Assembly: GCF_004564235.1 (NCBI RefSeq)
Contig: NZ_SOMN01000033.1
Location: 1-64,000, forward strand
Source: Cohnella luojiensis
Lineage (GTDB): Bacteria > Bacillota > Bacilli > Paenibacillales > Paenibacillaceae
Direction: 5' to 3'
DNA: 64,000 nucleotides
This document shows, one piece after another, positions 25,868 to 33,782 of this stretch. Numbering within the stretch: the stretch's first letter is position 1; each line of letters starts with the position of its first letter. The notes under the pieces are model-generated. The model was given only the letters and a program-made list of their open reading frames with translations, was not told the origin of the DNA and made no database searches. The position numbers were made by a program, and so were the translations under genes.

Positions 25868-26769
25868 CCGATTAACCTCCCCACGATTAAGGATCCTGCT
25901 AGCGTGCTGACGGCGACGAGAGCGATAAGGACGATGACGAACTTCGTGCGGAATGACCCCAGCAACATTAAGGTATTCTTAATATCGATCATCGGACCGA
26001 ATACGAGGAACGCGGACAAGGCCCCCATCGAGAACGTGCTTCGGAACGATGAGGCGATGAAGGCGTCCGCTTCCGAGCAGAGAGACATCGTGAAGGCAAG
26101 GGCCATCATGACCAGGGAGGCCGTCAAGGGATTGCTTCCAATGTGCAGCAACGACGAGGTCGGGATGAACGTCTGCATACAGGCCGCGATGAATGCGCCT
26201 AGCACGAGATATTTTCCGACGGAGAAAAATTCATCGACGGCATGGAGAAGCACGGAGCCGAGCCTTGGAATCATCGGCACGCGTTTGTTAACGATGACGG
26301 TTTGTTCAGTAGCGGCCGCCACCTGTTGCCCGTTTACCCTCAGAGGGAGCACTGGAAATAATAAAGCTATGGACATCGATACCACCAGCGCAACGGCGAA
26401 CGCCATTCCTGCGCGGATAGCGACAACTCTCCAATCGTTACCGAAAGCTATATAGGTAGAAAATAGAACGATCGGATTGACGATCGGACCCGTGAGCATG
26501 AAGGCGATTCCGGCGTTGAGCGGAACTCCTTTGTTCAGCAGACGGCGGGTAATCGGCACGATACCGCATTCGCACGAAGGAAACAGAATTCCGACGCTGC
26601 AACCGAACAGCGAGGCAAGGAACCGGTTCTTGGGCATGATACGCGCGATCCAACGTTCCGTTATGAAGGACTGAATGACTCCTGAGATCAACACTCCGAG
26701 GAGCACGAACGGGATGGCTTCCATGATCATGCTTAGGAAGATCGTATTCATCTGGAGAAAAGTTTTCAT
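25864..26769 (-). CDS. ycgR: Permease, YcgR/DUF318 family
   Basis: A 301-residue polytopic permease with about eight to nine segments. Typical family motifs are SVGILFPSCECGIVPITRRL with its CEC pair, the LTGPIVNPIVLFSTY loop and a second-half SLCSEADAFIASSF stretch, also carrying a Cys. The conserved Cys residues are consistent with metal handling, which is an inference. Translationally coupled to the His-rich YcgQ partner (ATGA overlap). Confidence 0.87.
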   Translation of the reverse strand: MKTFLQMNTIFLSMIMEAIPFVLLGVLISGVIQSFITERWIARIMPKNRFLASLFGCSVGILFPSCECGIVPITRRLLNKGVPLNAGIAFMLTGPIVNPIVLFSTYIAFGNDWRVVAIRAGMAFAVALVVSMSIALLFPVLPLRVNGQQVAAATEQTVIVNKRVPMIPRLGSVLLHAVDEFFSVGKYLVLGAFIAACMQTFIPTSSLLHIGSNPLTASLVMMALAFTMSLCSEADAFIASSFRSTFSMGALSAFLVFGPMIDIKNTLMLLGSFRTKFVIVLIALVAVSTLAGSLIVGRLIG

Positions 26770-26937
26770 GCTGCACCTGCTAGAGTTTGATATGGAGCGA
26801 TGAGTCTAGATTAACATATCGACTCTAGGAATGCCTTAATGGAAAGAGAATCGCGCGCAGAAACGGCGAAAATATTGGGAATACTGATGCAGGCTATGAT
26901 TAAATAGACTAACGCCTAATCAGTTGGAGTGATGGAT

Positions 26938-27915
26938 TTGAAAGCTTTGGTATTTCATGAATTCGGCGGTCCGGAAGTATTGCAAATAAACGAGGTGGCG
27001 GATCCGGAGTTGTTGGCTGGATCCGTTGTTGTTCGCACGAAAGCCATAGGCCTGAATTTCGCGGATATATATAGGCGTCGCGGCAACTATCATCTCGTAG
27101 GACAACCCCCTTATATCCTTGGATACGAAGGTGCAGGAGTTGTGGAGCAAGTGGGGGAAGATGTCACGAGTATTCAGGTTGGCGATCGAGTAGGTTTTGC
27201 GGATGTCCCCTTTGCGAATGCAGAGTTGGTGCTTGTATCCGCTGACCGTATAATTCCTCTCCCTCAAGAGATTTCTTATGAGCAAGCGGCGTCCGTATTG
27301 CTACAAGGTTTAACCGCCCATTATCTAGTGAATGACAGTTTTTCAGTCGGCTCCGGAGATGAAGTGTTGGTGCATGCGGCACCAGGCGGCGTGGGCCAAT
27401 TGTTGATTCAACTTTGCAAAATAAAGGGAGCAAGGGTGCTAGGCCTGACTTCAAGCAACGCAAAGCGGGATGTGGCGTTGACCGTTGGAGCGGATGAGGT
27501 GCTATTATACGGGGACGGGGAACGGGATTGGGTTCATTCGGCGAGGGATTGGTCCGTTGGAGGAGACGGAGTATCCGTCGTTTACGATTCCGTTGGCTCA
27601 ACGCTGATGGGCAGCTTCGGTGCGGCGAGAACGAAAGGAACGGTCGTTTTCTACGGGATGGCCGGGGGAGATCCGGCACTGGTTGATCCGCGAATGTTAA
27701 TGGATACATCCAAGACGCTCACGGGAGGCGACCTTTGGAACCACGTGACCACTCATGAGGAACGCGTGAGACGGTCTTCTTCCTTATTCGGCGACCTAAT
27801 GGCAGGACGGCTCCGATTGGACAAACCGCAGCTGTTCGCGTTAAACGACGGAGCAGAAGCCCATCGCTTGATGGAGAGCCGTTTAAGCACGGGAAAAATA
27901 GTATTGGTTCCGTGA
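26938..27915 (+). CDS. Zinc-free quinone oxidoreductase, MDR family (QorA-like)
   Basis: About 325 residues. I choose the TTG at 26938 because GGAGTGATG lies at the right distance and the protein then begins MKALVFHEFGGPEVLQ, the standard start of this family; GTG 26929 and ATG 26932 overlap that site. It has a GroES-like domain with GLNFADIYRRRGNY and a Rossmann domain with VHAAPGGVGQLLIQL. No structural-zinc Cys cluster is present, as in NADPH:quinone reductases. It probably reduces quinones by one or two electrons with NADPH. Single gene. Confidence 0.87.
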   Translation: MKALVFHEFGGPEVLQINEVADPELLAGSVVVRTKAIGLNFADIYRRRGNYHLVGQPPYILGYEGAGVVEQVGEDVTSIQVGDRVGFADVPFANAELVLVSADRIIPLPQEISYEQAASVLLQGLTAHYLVNDSFSVGSGDEVLVHAAPGGVGQLLIQLCKIKGARVLGLTSSNAKRDVALTVGADEVLLYGDGERDWVHSARDWSVGGDGVSVVYDSVGSTLMGSFGAARTKGTVVFYGMAGGDPALVDPRMLMDTSKTLTGGDLWNHVTTHEERVRRSSSLFGDLMAGRLRLDKPQLFALNDGAEAHRLMESRLSTGKIVLVP

Positions 27916-27955
27916 AGAAGAGATGATAATAAACCTGCGCAGAGGAATAATAAAA

Positions 27956-28112
27956 CTAAAGCTGAGTCCAATCAACCGCATTCGCCGGAGCGATCCAGCC
28001 AGCCATTCTTGCTGCGATTAATCCATCCTGTACCAGCCACTCGAACGCAAGGAGGGTAAACAACAAACCCGCAATAATGAATCCGCCAAGCGCTACCGCA
28101 TAGCCGTCTCAT
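27956..28112 (-). pseudogene. Frameshifted small membrane-protein gene
   Basis: On the minus strand an ATG at 28112 sits behind AGGAGG. The following coding text fits a one-segment membrane protein (DGYAVALGGFIIAG, then FEWLVQDGLIAARMAGW, to a stop at 27956) but only after a one-base shift right behind the start; the stretch is 157 nt, not a multiple of three. It is either a recent frameshift in a ~51-residue gene or a sequencing error. I do not recognise a family. Confidence 0.4.
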
Positions 28113-28210
28113 GCTGTAACTTTCCTCCTGGCAAGCGTTATCTTTGAATATACCTGTTCATGGGATATAATAAGTCAGCGAGCTTTTTTTAGTCATGAGG
28201 AGGATTTACC

Positions 28211-28873
28211 TTGAACCAAACGATTACGATTAATAAAAAAGAAATAGCCGTGACCTTCACTAACTATTTCGATTCCGTGCTTGGCGAATTTTTGTTCAAG
28301 CAGGTCATGTGCGATGTATATATGCCTGGCAATGAGGTTGTCCCGATCGCCGTCGAGAAGGAGCAAATCAGGCTCGTGATCGAAGGCTTCAAGAAGCGCC
28401 CGGAGCTTCACGACGAAATCCCTAAAGAAAATATCAAGGGCAAATCCTACTACGTCATCAACTCGAGAATGCGTTACGATCTCGATTGGCTGAAAGGAAC
28501 CAAGCCTGCTAGACCGATCTCTCTTGCCGAGCACGAGAAGATGAAAGCGGATGAAGCCCGCGGTATTAAACCGGTTCCTCCTGCAGCGAACCCGACCGAA
28601 ACTCCCGAGCCTCCTAAGCCTGAGCCGGAGCAGCCGAAAGCTCCCGAGTATAAGGATAACAGACGCAAATTTTTGCTCTCCAAGGGCTTCAAGCACAATC
28701 TGGCGACGAATAATTGGGAAGTCAAGGATATCCGTTTTCCCGATTCCAAGATCGATAAATCCGCATCCGACGAAGAGTTCGCGGAGGGAATGAACCGCCT
28801 GCTGGACGCTTCGTACCAGAACCATCTGAAACGCAAGAAACCTTCGAATAGCGCGGAAAGCAAACCCAAATGA
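28211..28873 (+). CDS. Hypothetical protein with Pro-rich linker
   Basis: A 220-residue soluble protein that I do not recognise. It starts at TTG 28211 behind AGGAGG. Residues 1-105 form a compact alpha/beta region (KEIAVTFTNYFDSVLGEF ... SYYVINSRMRYDLDW). Residues about 120-152 are a Pro/Glu/Lys linker. Residues about 153-215 contain DNRRKFLLSKGFKHNLA and a charged tail. There is no signal peptide or membrane segment. It stands alone with its own terminator. Confidence 0.7.
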   Translation: MNQTITINKKEIAVTFTNYFDSVLGEFLFKQVMCDVYMPGNEVVPIAVEKEQIRLVIEGFKKRPELHDEIPKENIKGKSYYVINSRMRYDLDWLKGTKPARPISLAEHEKMKADEARGIKPVPPAANPTETPEPPKPEPEQPKAPEYKDNRRKFLLSKGFKHNLATNNWEVKDIRFPDSKIDKSASDEEFAEGMNRLLDASYQNHLKRKKPSNSAESKPK

Positions 28874-28883
28874 ACCGAATCCT

Positions 28884-28921
28884 TCCGTTTTCCCTTAGTC
28901 TTCTAAGCGAAACGGATTTTT
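28884..28921 (+). terminator. Terminator after the hypothetical gene
   Basis: Stem TCCGTTT/AAACGGA (28884-28890 with 28910-28916) extended by TTA/TAA across a small internal loop, then TTTTTAT. Confidence 0.75.
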
Positions 28922-29020
28922 ATTTCCCGCAGGAGATTTGACATAATATCGAAGTAGACGGAAAAACCGGTTCGGGTTATCATCAACAAGGGTAAGAGCA
29001 TCATGAAAAGGAGTTTGACC

Positions 29021-30439
29021 ATGTTACAGCGAATAAAAACAACCTGGTTTTCCAATATACGCGCGGATGTATTAGCTGGCATTACGACGGTTATGGCATT
29101 AATTCCCGACTCGCTTGCATTTGCCTTCATCGCCGGAGTTAATCCGATGATCAGCATCTATTCGACGATCTGCATTCTCGTCTTGATATCGATATTCGGC
29201 GGCCGGCCGGCAATGGTATCTTCGACGGCAGGATCGATGGCCGTTCTGATGACGGCGCTCGTTGCCCAGCATGGAGTGGAATACTTGTTCGCGGCAACCA
29301 TTCTCACAGGCATCATCCAATTGGCGATGGGTTTGTTTAAAATGGGAAGATGGATGAGCTTCGTGCCGTACTCGGTTATTACCGGATTCATTAATTCGCT
29401 GGCGATCCTTATCTTCATCTCTCAGCTTCGCTATTTTGAAGGTCAATCCTGGCTCATGTACGCAATGGTCGTCGCCACGCTAGCCATTATCTATATTTTG
29501 CCCAAATTCACGAAAGCCGTGCCTTCGCCGCTCGTTGCGGTCGGTTTTATGACCGTAGTCGTCGTCTTCACGCAGATGAACTTAAGCGCAGTAGGCGATC
29601 TTGCGAATATCGAGCCTACGATTCCCTTCTTGCATATTCCGAATATCCCCTTCACATGGGATACGCTATGGATTTTATTGCCCACGGCGTTCTCTCTGGC
29701 CGTTGTCGGCTATTCGGAAACTCTCCTAACGCAGACGATTATCGACGAGATGACGGAAGAGAAGACGAGCAAGGACAAGGAGATGAAGGGTCAGGGGATC
29801 GCGAATACGGTTACCGGATTTTTCGGAGGAATGGCCGGATGCGCGCTAATCGCGGAATCCGCTATTAACGTGAAGGTCGGCGGACGGGGAAGATTATCTA
29901 CGCTTGTTGCCGGTTTGGTACTGCTTATTCTCGTCTTCGTGCTCGATGACGTGCTCAATAGCATTCCGATTGCTGCCCTCGTCGGCGTCATGATGATGGT
30001 GTGCATCGAAATCTTCGACTGGAATTATTTCCGCAATATTCGCAGCAAGCCGAAAGCTCATACCGCTATTATGCTTATCACCGTAGCTATCGTCGTCGCA
30101 ACTCACGACTTGGCGATCGGCGTTATCGTAGGAGTGCTTCTAAGCGTGCTGGTTTACGCTTATCGTTCCGCAACCCAGCTTCATATCGAGGAGGAGCAGG
30201 TTGGCGACGAGAAAGTATACCGCATACGAGGGCAACTCTTCTTCGTTTCCAGCGATAAGCTGCTAGACCGGATCGATTTCAATGACGACAACGATAAAGT
30301 ATGCTTGGATCTGACGGCGACTCACGTATGGGACCATACGGCCTCGAAGACGTTGGACAAAATCGTCGTTAGACTGCAGAACAAAGGGAAATCGGTTCGC
30401 GTGCTGCATAGGCACCTCAGCCCCACTAAATCCGCATAA
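29021..30439 (+). CDS. SulP family anion transporter with STAS domain
   Basis: About 472 residues from the ATG at 29021 (AAGGAG 7 nt upstream; the ATG at 29003 overlaps it). The transporter core starts with the SulP signature ADVLAGITTVMALIPDSLAFA and has about twelve segments with SSTAGSMAVL and the MAGCALIAESAINVKVGGRGRLS block. The last ~90 residues form a cytoplasmic STAS domain (YRIRGQLFFVSSDKLLD). Family members move sulfate, bicarbonate or similar anions. The substrate cannot be read from sequence. Confidence 0.9.
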   Translation: MLQRIKTTWFSNIRADVLAGITTVMALIPDSLAFAFIAGVNPMISIYSTICILVLISIFGGRPAMVSSTAGSMAVLMTALVAQHGVEYLFAATILTGIIQLAMGLFKMGRWMSFVPYSVITGFINSLAILIFISQLRYFEGQSWLMYAMVVATLAIIYILPKFTKAVPSPLVAVGFMTVVVVFTQMNLSAVGDLANIEPTIPFLHIPNIPFTWDTLWILLPTAFSLAVVGYSETLLTQTIIDEMTEEKTSKDKEMKGQGIANTVTGFFGGMAGCALIAESAINVKVGGRGRLSTLVAGLVLLILVFVLDDVLNSIPIAALVGVMMMVCIEIFDWNYFRNIRSKPKAHTAIMLITVAIVVATHDLAIGVIVGVLLSVLVYAYRSATQLHIEEEQVGDEKVYRIRGQLFFVSSDKLLDRIDFNDDNDKVCLDLTATHVWDHTASKTLDKIVVRLQNKGKSVRVLHRHLSPTKSA

Positions 30440-30514
30440 ACATCAACGTACTAGACACATCTAGCTTTAAATCCTAATAGTGTATGGGGAGAGAAGCGGA
30501 GGAGGGATCTGCCG

Positions 30515-31336
30515 ATGAGCGGATTCGATAACCGGACGGCAATATTCCTGGCGTCCGCGTGTAGTCAAACCTATGCGCACTATAACGATCCGAATGAGAA
30601 ATTCGTCATACCTGCGACCTATGAGCTCGTTACGGATTTTCACGCCAAATCGTTAACGGGTATCTCGGAGAAATTCGGATTCATCATTCAATCCAACACG
30701 CACGCGATCGTAGCCTTCCGGGGTACGAGCTCGACGACGGACGGGGTTTCGGATGCGAGGGCTTCCCAGACAAGGTTTAAGTGCATGAGGAATGCGGGAC
30801 AAACCCATCGCGGGTTCTCCGATATCTATTACTCGGCAAGGGAGTCGATATTGGACGCTCTTGAAAAGTTATCGACTAATAAAGCCGTCTATATTACCGG
30901 ACATAGTCTTGGAGGTGCATTGGCCACTTTGTGCGCGCTTGATGTGGTCAACAATTCAGCGTTCCGACCTCCCGTCGTCTACACTTTCGGTTCCCCGCGA
31001 GTCGGAGATTACCAATTCGCTAAATCCTATGAGAGTAAAATAGATGAAAGCTATCGGGTGCACAACCGCTTCGACGTGGTTACTCATTTGCCGCCGCAGA
31101 CCTTCAAGCTCCCGAAGGACGACAAGACTTATGACTATGAGCATGTTCGTACATCGGAGGCGCTCGCCTTCCATAACGGCTCGATTCTCGCTAATCACGC
31201 TATCGGCAGCTATTATTCGGTGCTTGCAAAGAGGGACCCCTTGTTTGCAGAAGAACTTAATAGGGGGAGTCCGGGATTTTGCCCCGATTATGCGAGAAGT
31301 GAAGGAAGGATTATAACCTTGCGCTCCCGCTCATGA
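30515..31336 (+). CDS. Class 3 lipase family protein
   Basis: A 273-residue alpha/beta hydrolase of the fungal-lipase-like class 3 group. The nucleophile elbow is YITGHSLGGALATLCALD (Ser near residue 131), after the FIIQSNTHAIVAFRGTSS oxyanion strand. The acid and base are expected in NRFDVVTHLPP and near the C-terminal LANHAIGSYY (His). No signal peptide is visible, so it is likely intracellular; the natural ester is unknown. GGAGGAGGG precedes the ATG. Confidence 0.87.
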   Translation: MSGFDNRTAIFLASACSQTYAHYNDPNEKFVIPATYELVTDFHAKSLTGISEKFGFIIQSNTHAIVAFRGTSSTTDGVSDARASQTRFKCMRNAGQTHRGFSDIYYSARESILDALEKLSTNKAVYITGHSLGGALATLCALDVVNNSAFRPPVVYTFGSPRVGDYQFAKSYESKIDESYRVHNRFDVVTHLPPQTFKLPKDDKTYDYEHVRTSEALAFHNGSILANHAIGSYYSVLAKRDPLFAEELNRGSPGFCPDYARSEGRIITLRSRS

Positions 31337-31460
31337 AGTTCATGATAGCTTATTCGACGTATAGGTTTCAGTGAAGCGCGGAAGCGTTATACTTATCTTA
31401 ATCACCGGTTACTGGATAGCATTCAAACGCTCGTAACCTATCGTATCGGAGGAAAAAACC

Positions 31461-32027
31461 ATGAGTCACATCGTTATTATTTCAGGCAGCCCAACGCCGG
31501 GCTCCCGACTGAACGGAGTCATCCAGCGTGTTGAAAGCAAGTGGATCGAGCAAGGCATTAAGATAAGCCATATTCGAGTATCGGAGCTTCCGGCCGAGGC
31601 GTTGCTTCATGCCAACTTCAAAGACGAGAAAATCTTAGATGCGCTGGCTCTGGTGGAATCCGCTAGCGGCGTCGTCATCGCGAGTCCGGTATACAAAGCT
31701 TCCTTCACGGGAATCTTAAAAGCCTTCCTGGATCTGTTTCCGCAAACGGGACTTAAAGGCAAGGCAACATTGCCGCTATTCATCGGCGGAACGATCGCGC
31801 ATCTGCTGAGCTTGGATTACGCGTTGAAACCGATTCTCTCCGTCTTAGGCAGCCGGAACATTCTTGGCGGAGTCTATGCCATCGACCAGTGGGTGCAGAG
31901 GCTCGACGACGGCGGATTTGAGTTGTCCGAGGAATTGAAGGAGCGTCTGGATCGTTCGGCGGAAGAGATGGCCGAGGAGATCACGTGGATCGGGATTCGC
32001 TCCAAGGAGAAAATTGTTATTTCTTAG
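31461..32027 (+). CDS. ssuE: NADPH-dependent FMN reductase, SsuE-like
   Basis: A 188-residue flavodoxin-fold reductase. The FMN phosphate loop is ISGSPTPGSRLNGV, and SPVYKASFTGILKAFLDLFPQTGL is the SsuE/ArsH-type substrate loop. SsuE supplies reduced FMN to the alkanesulfonate monooxygenase SsuD. No ssuD or sulfonate transporter lies nearby, so its partner must be elsewhere. GGAGG precedes the ATG. Confidence 0.87.
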   Translation: MSHIVIISGSPTPGSRLNGVIQRVESKWIEQGIKISHIRVSELPAEALLHANFKDEKILDALALVESASGVVIASPVYKASFTGILKAFLDLFPQTGLKGKATLPLFIGGTIAHLLSLDYALKPILSVLGSRNILGGVYAIDQWVQRLDDGGFELSEELKERLDRSAEEMAEEITWIGIRSKEKIVIS

Positions 32028-32097
32028 TTCGCGAAACCAACCCGATTTGTGGATTTAACCCGCTCGTAGCGGCTTAAATGCTCGAAGCCTGAAGTTC

Positions 32098-32119
32098 TTA
32101 ACGGCATTCGGTGTTACGC
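32098..32119. repeat. Degenerate REP-like element
   Basis: TTAACGGCATTCGGTGTTACGC, a weak copy of the palindrome found at 8855-9029, about 90 bp before the tandem array built from the same core. Shown as one short site; the surrounding 32028-32205 has no gene. Confidence 0.35.
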
Positions 32120-32205
32120 GGTGCAGCTATCGTGCAGGTTCGAGGGCAGATCGAGGGCACTTAACTACACACGGTGCACACTTTTCCGTAAAGTGGTGAG
32201 CGAAG

Positions 32206-32475
32206 GGCGGGCAACGGGTCGCGTAGCGGCAGGATTTGCCGTTAAGCCCGCGCAAGTGGCGGGCAACGGACCGCGTAGCGGCAGGATTTGCCGTTAAGCC
32301 CGCGCAATTGGCGGGCAACGGACCGCGTAGCGGCAGGATTTGCCGTTAAGCCCGCGCAAGTGGCGGGCAACGGGTCGCGTAGCGGCAGGATTTGCCGTTA
32401 AGCCCGCGCAAGTGGCGGGCAACGGGCCGCGTAGCGGCAGGATTTGCCGTTAAGCCCGCGCAAGTGGCGGGCAAC
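32206..32475. repeat. 52-bp tandem repeat array with internal palindromes
   Basis: Five contiguous, nearly identical 52-bp units start at 32206, 32258, 32310, 32362 and 32414, plus a 10-bp partial at 32466. Units differ by a few bases only (GGGTCG, GGACCG or GGGCCG in the variable part; AATTGG once for AAGTGG). Each unit can fold as GCGGGC...GCCCGC around CGGCA-GGATT-TGCCG. There are no unique spacers, so it is not CRISPR. The core TAGCGGCA...CCGTTAA also occurs near 8.9 kb. Confidence 0.92.
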
Positions 32476-32537
32476 ATTCCCCTCGCAATCCCCTCGCATT
32501 CCCTCGGTTCCTGTCATTTCCTAGGGAAGGAATCCGC

Positions 32538-32566
32538 TTGTAATAGGGGTAAGCTTGCTTTAAACT
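32538..32566 (+). promoter_or_regulatory. Probable promoter of the eut operon
   Basis: TTGTAA (32538-32543), a 17-nt spacer and TAAACT (32561-32566), placing the transcription start near 32573, about 25 nt before the antitermination hairpin. Confidence 0.5.
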
Positions 32567-32598
32567 AGAAGAAGCAATCATCAAAAAAGAATAGATTC

Positions 32599-32656
32599 AG
32601 GCAACGGTGCCTAAGGTGCAAGAACGACTTCGTTCTTCGCGCCTGGGCACTTTTTT
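32599..32656 (+). promoter_or_regulatory. ANTAR-type antiterminator hairpin and overlapping terminator (eut leader)
   Basis: A small hairpin AGGC-AACGGT-GCCT (32599-32612) has a six-base loop with A at position 1 (32603) and G at position 4 (32606), the recognition pattern of ANTAR proteins. Its 3' side is reused in an intrinsic terminator: GTGCC (32607-32611) pairs with GGCAC (32646-32650) around an inner AGGTGC/GCGCCT stem, followed by six T residues (32651-32656). The two folds exclude each other. EutV, encoded downstream, is the expected ligand that allows read-through when ethanolamine is sensed. A clear second hexaloop hairpin was not found. Confidence 0.75.
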
Positions 32657-32702
32657 GTTTTCACGCGTGTAACAATTTCATGGATACGAAGAGGTGAAGG
32701 GA

Positions 32703-33353
32703 GTGACTCGTCGGCCGATTAGAGGCGTTCCGCTTGCGATCAGGATTATTCCGAACGTGGACGCGGGACTTGCGGAGCAGTTAAAGCTTCGCCCGGGCAT
32801 TCGGAGCCTGGGAATGTTGACTTCGAGCATCGACGACGTCGGTTACACCGCTGTCGATGAGGCAACTAAGAAAGCGGCGGTCGAAGTCGTATACGCTCGT
32901 TCCTTCTACGCGGGCTCGGGAAACGCATCCGGTCCTCTGTCGGGAGAGTTCATCGGCATTATCGGAGGAGAATCGCCGGCAGAGGTTCGAAGCGGATTGG
33001 ACGCGGCAATTTCTTTAATGGAGAACGGGGCATGCTTCTATTCCCTCAATGATGAAGGAACGCACGCCTATTACGCGCATGTGATCTCCCGTACGGGCAC
33101 GTATTTGTCCAAGGTCGCAGGAATTCCCGAAGGAGACCCTCTCGCTTATCTAATTGCGCCGCCACTAGAGGCCGTCTATGGTTTGGACGTCGCGTTAAAA
33201 GCGGCGGACGTTAAGCTATGTCAGTTTTACGGTCCGCCGACGGAGACGAATTTTGCAGGCGGAATGTTAACCGGAAGCCAATCTGCCTGCAGCGCGGCGG
33301 CGGAAGCATTCGCGAATGCTGTATTTGAAGTAGCGCGTGATCCGAGGAAATAA
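32703..33353 (+). CDS. eutL: EutL-like microcompartment shell protein (tandem BMC trimer)
   Basis: About 216 residues; I take GTG 32703 with AGGTGAAGG upstream. Two BMC-fold halves form pseudo-hexameric trimers with a gated pore. The N-terminal half has LAIRIIPNVDAGLAEQL and a DVGYTAVDEATKKAAVEVVYARSFYAG stretch typical of EutL; the second half contains LEAVYGLDVALKAADVKLCQFYGPP and TGSQSACSAAAEAF. It is the first gene of the eut operon and sits directly after the leader terminator. Confidence 0.92.
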   Translation: MTRRPIRGVPLAIRIIPNVDAGLAEQLKLRPGIRSLGMLTSSIDDVGYTAVDEATKKAAVEVVYARSFYAGSGNASGPLSGEFIGIIGGESPAEVRSGLDAAISLMENGACFYSLNDEGTHAYYAHVISRTGTYLSKVAGIPEGDPLAYLIAPPLEAVYGLDVALKAADVKLCQFYGPPTETNFAGGMLTGSQSACSAAAEAFANAVFEVARDPRK

Positions 33354-33368
33354 GGCGGGTGATGAGGC

Positions 33369-33782
33369 TTGGTACCGAAAACGCTGGCGTTAGGAATCAT
33401 TGAAACATGGGGCATTCCCGCGCTTATCTCAGCCGCGGACGCGGCGGCCAAGACGGCCGACGTGCGGGTTACGACCTACGAAAAAGTCGATGCGGGCATT
33501 GTGACGATTTATTTGCTGGGGGACGTCGCATCGGTGAAAACGGCGGTAGAGGCAGGGGGCGAAGCGGCACGGAGAGTAGGCAAGTTACTTGCGACTCACG
33601 TTATTCCGCGGCCTGATCCTTCCGTATTCGAGATGGTATCGAATGGAAGTTTGGCGAAGGGAGTGAGGAATCGCCATGAACCTGGACAACGACTTGCAGG
33701 GAATCCAGGAAACGAGGAACGCGTTGCGGGAAGCGAAGCTAGCCCAGAAACTCCTGGAGAAGATGACCCAATCGCAGATTGA
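33369..33782 (+). CDS. BMC-domain shell protein (EutM-like) with odd C-terminal tail
   Basis: A 137-residue single-BMC-domain shell protein. It starts at TTG 33369, using GGTGATG upstream, and begins with ALGIIETWGIPALISAADAA, the EutM/PduJ-type start. The domain ends near HVIPRPDPSVFEMV (about residue 92). Residues about 100-137 extend it and are read from DNA that overlaps the first 107 bp of eutE in another frame; this tail is hydrophilic and looks non-conserved. Either the tail is real or the natural stop was lost. The hexamer tiles the shell facet together with the second EutM-like protein. Confidence 0.85.
   Translation: MVPKTLALGIIETWGIPALISAADAAAKTADVRVTTYEKVDAGIVTIYLLGDVASVKTAVEAGGEAARRVGKLLATHVIPRPDPSVFEMVSNGSLAKGVRNRHEPGQRLAGNPGNEERVAGSEASPETPGEDDPIAD

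Noticed and set aside
26769..26830. Zur box upstream of ycgR
   Set aside because: Only a weak GAGTC/GACTC repeat is seen; it does not match the known Bacillus Zur consensus.
32206..32475. CRISPR array
   Set aside because: The 52-bp units are contiguous and nearly identical throughout; there are no unique spacers and no cas genes.
32476..32700. Cobalamin riboswitch before the eut operon
   Set aside because: The leader is too short and lacks a B12-box-like sequence; it is explained by the ANTAR hairpin and terminator.
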